Below are positions 5,281-5,522 of a stretch of DNA of 5,522 nt, piece by piece; the stretch's first letter is position 1, and every line of letters starts with the position of its first letter. The notes beneath the pieces were generated by a model, which had not been told where the DNA came from, ran no database searches, and saw only the letters and a program-made list of their open reading frames with translations. The stretch covers positions 1 through 5,522 of the forward strand of contig LJNA01000105.1 of NCBI GenBank assembly GCA_001304365.1, read 5' to 3'. A program made the translations under genes and the position numbers. Source of the stretch: Syntrophobacter sp. DG_60. GTDB lineage: Bacteria; Desulfobacterota; Desulfofervidia; Desulfofervidales; DG-60.

Positions 5281-5309
5281 CCCTGTTTTATGTTCTATAA
5301 ACGGTGAAT
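5281..5309 (+). repeat. Hairpin motif, copy 2 of 2 flanking the 101-residue gene
   Basis: CCCTGTTT, an 10-base loop, then AAACGGTGAAT. The arms and the GGTGAAT tail match copy 1 at 4720-4741, and TTGTAA follows again within about 20 bases. The longer loop separates it from copy 1. The pair lies 540 bases apart and encloses exactly one gene. Confidence 0.4.
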
Positions 5310-5381
5310 TTGTGATTATTGTAACTTTCAACCAAAAATTGTCTTAATTTATGTTTAAATTTGTTAAATATATCTTTGAAA

Positions 5382-5467
5382 GGCAACATCTAACGATATC
5401 CGCATAAGCGAAGTTGCGAGGCAGTTTAGCTTTTTTATCGGTTGTGCACTGTTATCTGCCGTTGCAG
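5382..5467. repeat. Imperfect palindrome resembling an integron attC site
   Basis: The outer arms GCAAC (5383-5387) and GTTGC (5461-5465) pair. Inside them TAAC (5391-5394) pairs with GTTA (5451-5454), with unequal unpaired spacers between. The middle part can fold further (CGCA/TGCG at 5401-5418). The segment is about 47% G+C, set in roughly 30% DNA. AAC/GTT boxes in two nested pairs, unequal spacers and about 86 bases of length fit the attC plan, but the boxes match the RYYYAAC/GTTRRRY consensus only in part. No integrase gene is in the window. Confidence 0.35.
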
Positions 5468-5522
5468 GCTCACAATAAACATACACCCCATTTTATCCTT
5501 TTATCTTTCCCTTTCTATTAGT

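Larger units (their letters stand above)
5147..5522. other. Gene-free right end with regulatory and repeat-like segments
   Basis: No frame longer than a few dozen codons with a ribosome site is present on either strand. The stretch contains a promoter-like site, copy 2 of the hairpin motif, a CTTTCAA/TTGAAAG inverted pair (5325-5331 and 5376-5382) and a more GC-rich, palindromic segment at 5382-5467. The mix looks like the border of an accessory region. Confidence 0.5.

Noticed and set aside
5429..5436. GC followed by six T as a plus-strand terminator
   Set aside because: No convincing stem forms directly before the T-run.

Overview
The window is AT-rich, about one third G+C by eye. It carries compact, mostly operon-like genes that use AGA/AGG for Arg and ATA for Ile heavily. 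Three genes have clear Shine-Dalgarno sites (upstream of 1794, 2010 and 2657). The mix suggests an anaerobic or thermophilic bacterium, perhaps of a deep-branching or candidate lineage: a KptA relic, a DUF84 nucleotide phosphatase, a CxxxCxxC radical-SAM protein and a stand-alone FtsH-type protease domain. An archaeon is not excluded, because KptA and DUF84 are common there. No species can be named.

Minus strand, left part. The left edge cuts a gene (1-533) that resembles the ATC-hydrolase/V4R type. It lies 37 bases downstream of a 181-residue soluble HEAGH protein that matches the FtsH (M41) protease domain without its ATPase. A 13-base tandem duplication sits directly on that gene's start. 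A likely rho-independent terminator (1202-1229) separates this pair from the next operon.

Minus strand, second operon, read from about 3045 down to 1246. It holds a broken kptA (RNA 2'-phosphotransferase), a small exported or membrane-anchored protein of unknown function, a 67-residue four-cysteine protein and a MacroD-type macrodomain. KptA turns NAD+ and a 2'-phosphorylated RNA into ADP-ribose 1'',2''-cyclic phosphate. Macrodomains bind or hydrolyse ADP-ribose derivatives, in some families the 1''-phosphate made from that product. The operon may therefore once have joined NAD-dependent RNA 2'-phosphate removal with clean-up of its by-product. The kptA copy lacks the N-terminal domain that carries the catalytic Arg-His pair and has a frameshift near its 3' end, so it looks dead.

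Right part. After 240 bases without a convincing gene come a plus-strand DUF84 inosine/xanthosine triphosphatase (3286-3822) and a minus-strand radical-SAM protein (3827-4645). They converge with only four bases between their stop codons. A 195-base divergent region with a perfect 9-base-arm palindrome leads to a basic 101-residue plus-strand protein (4841-5146) of unknown function. That gene is flanked by two related hairpin-forming motifs. The last 376 bases hold no gene. They contain a promoter-like site and a more GC-rich, imperfectly palindromic segment that resembles an integron attC site.
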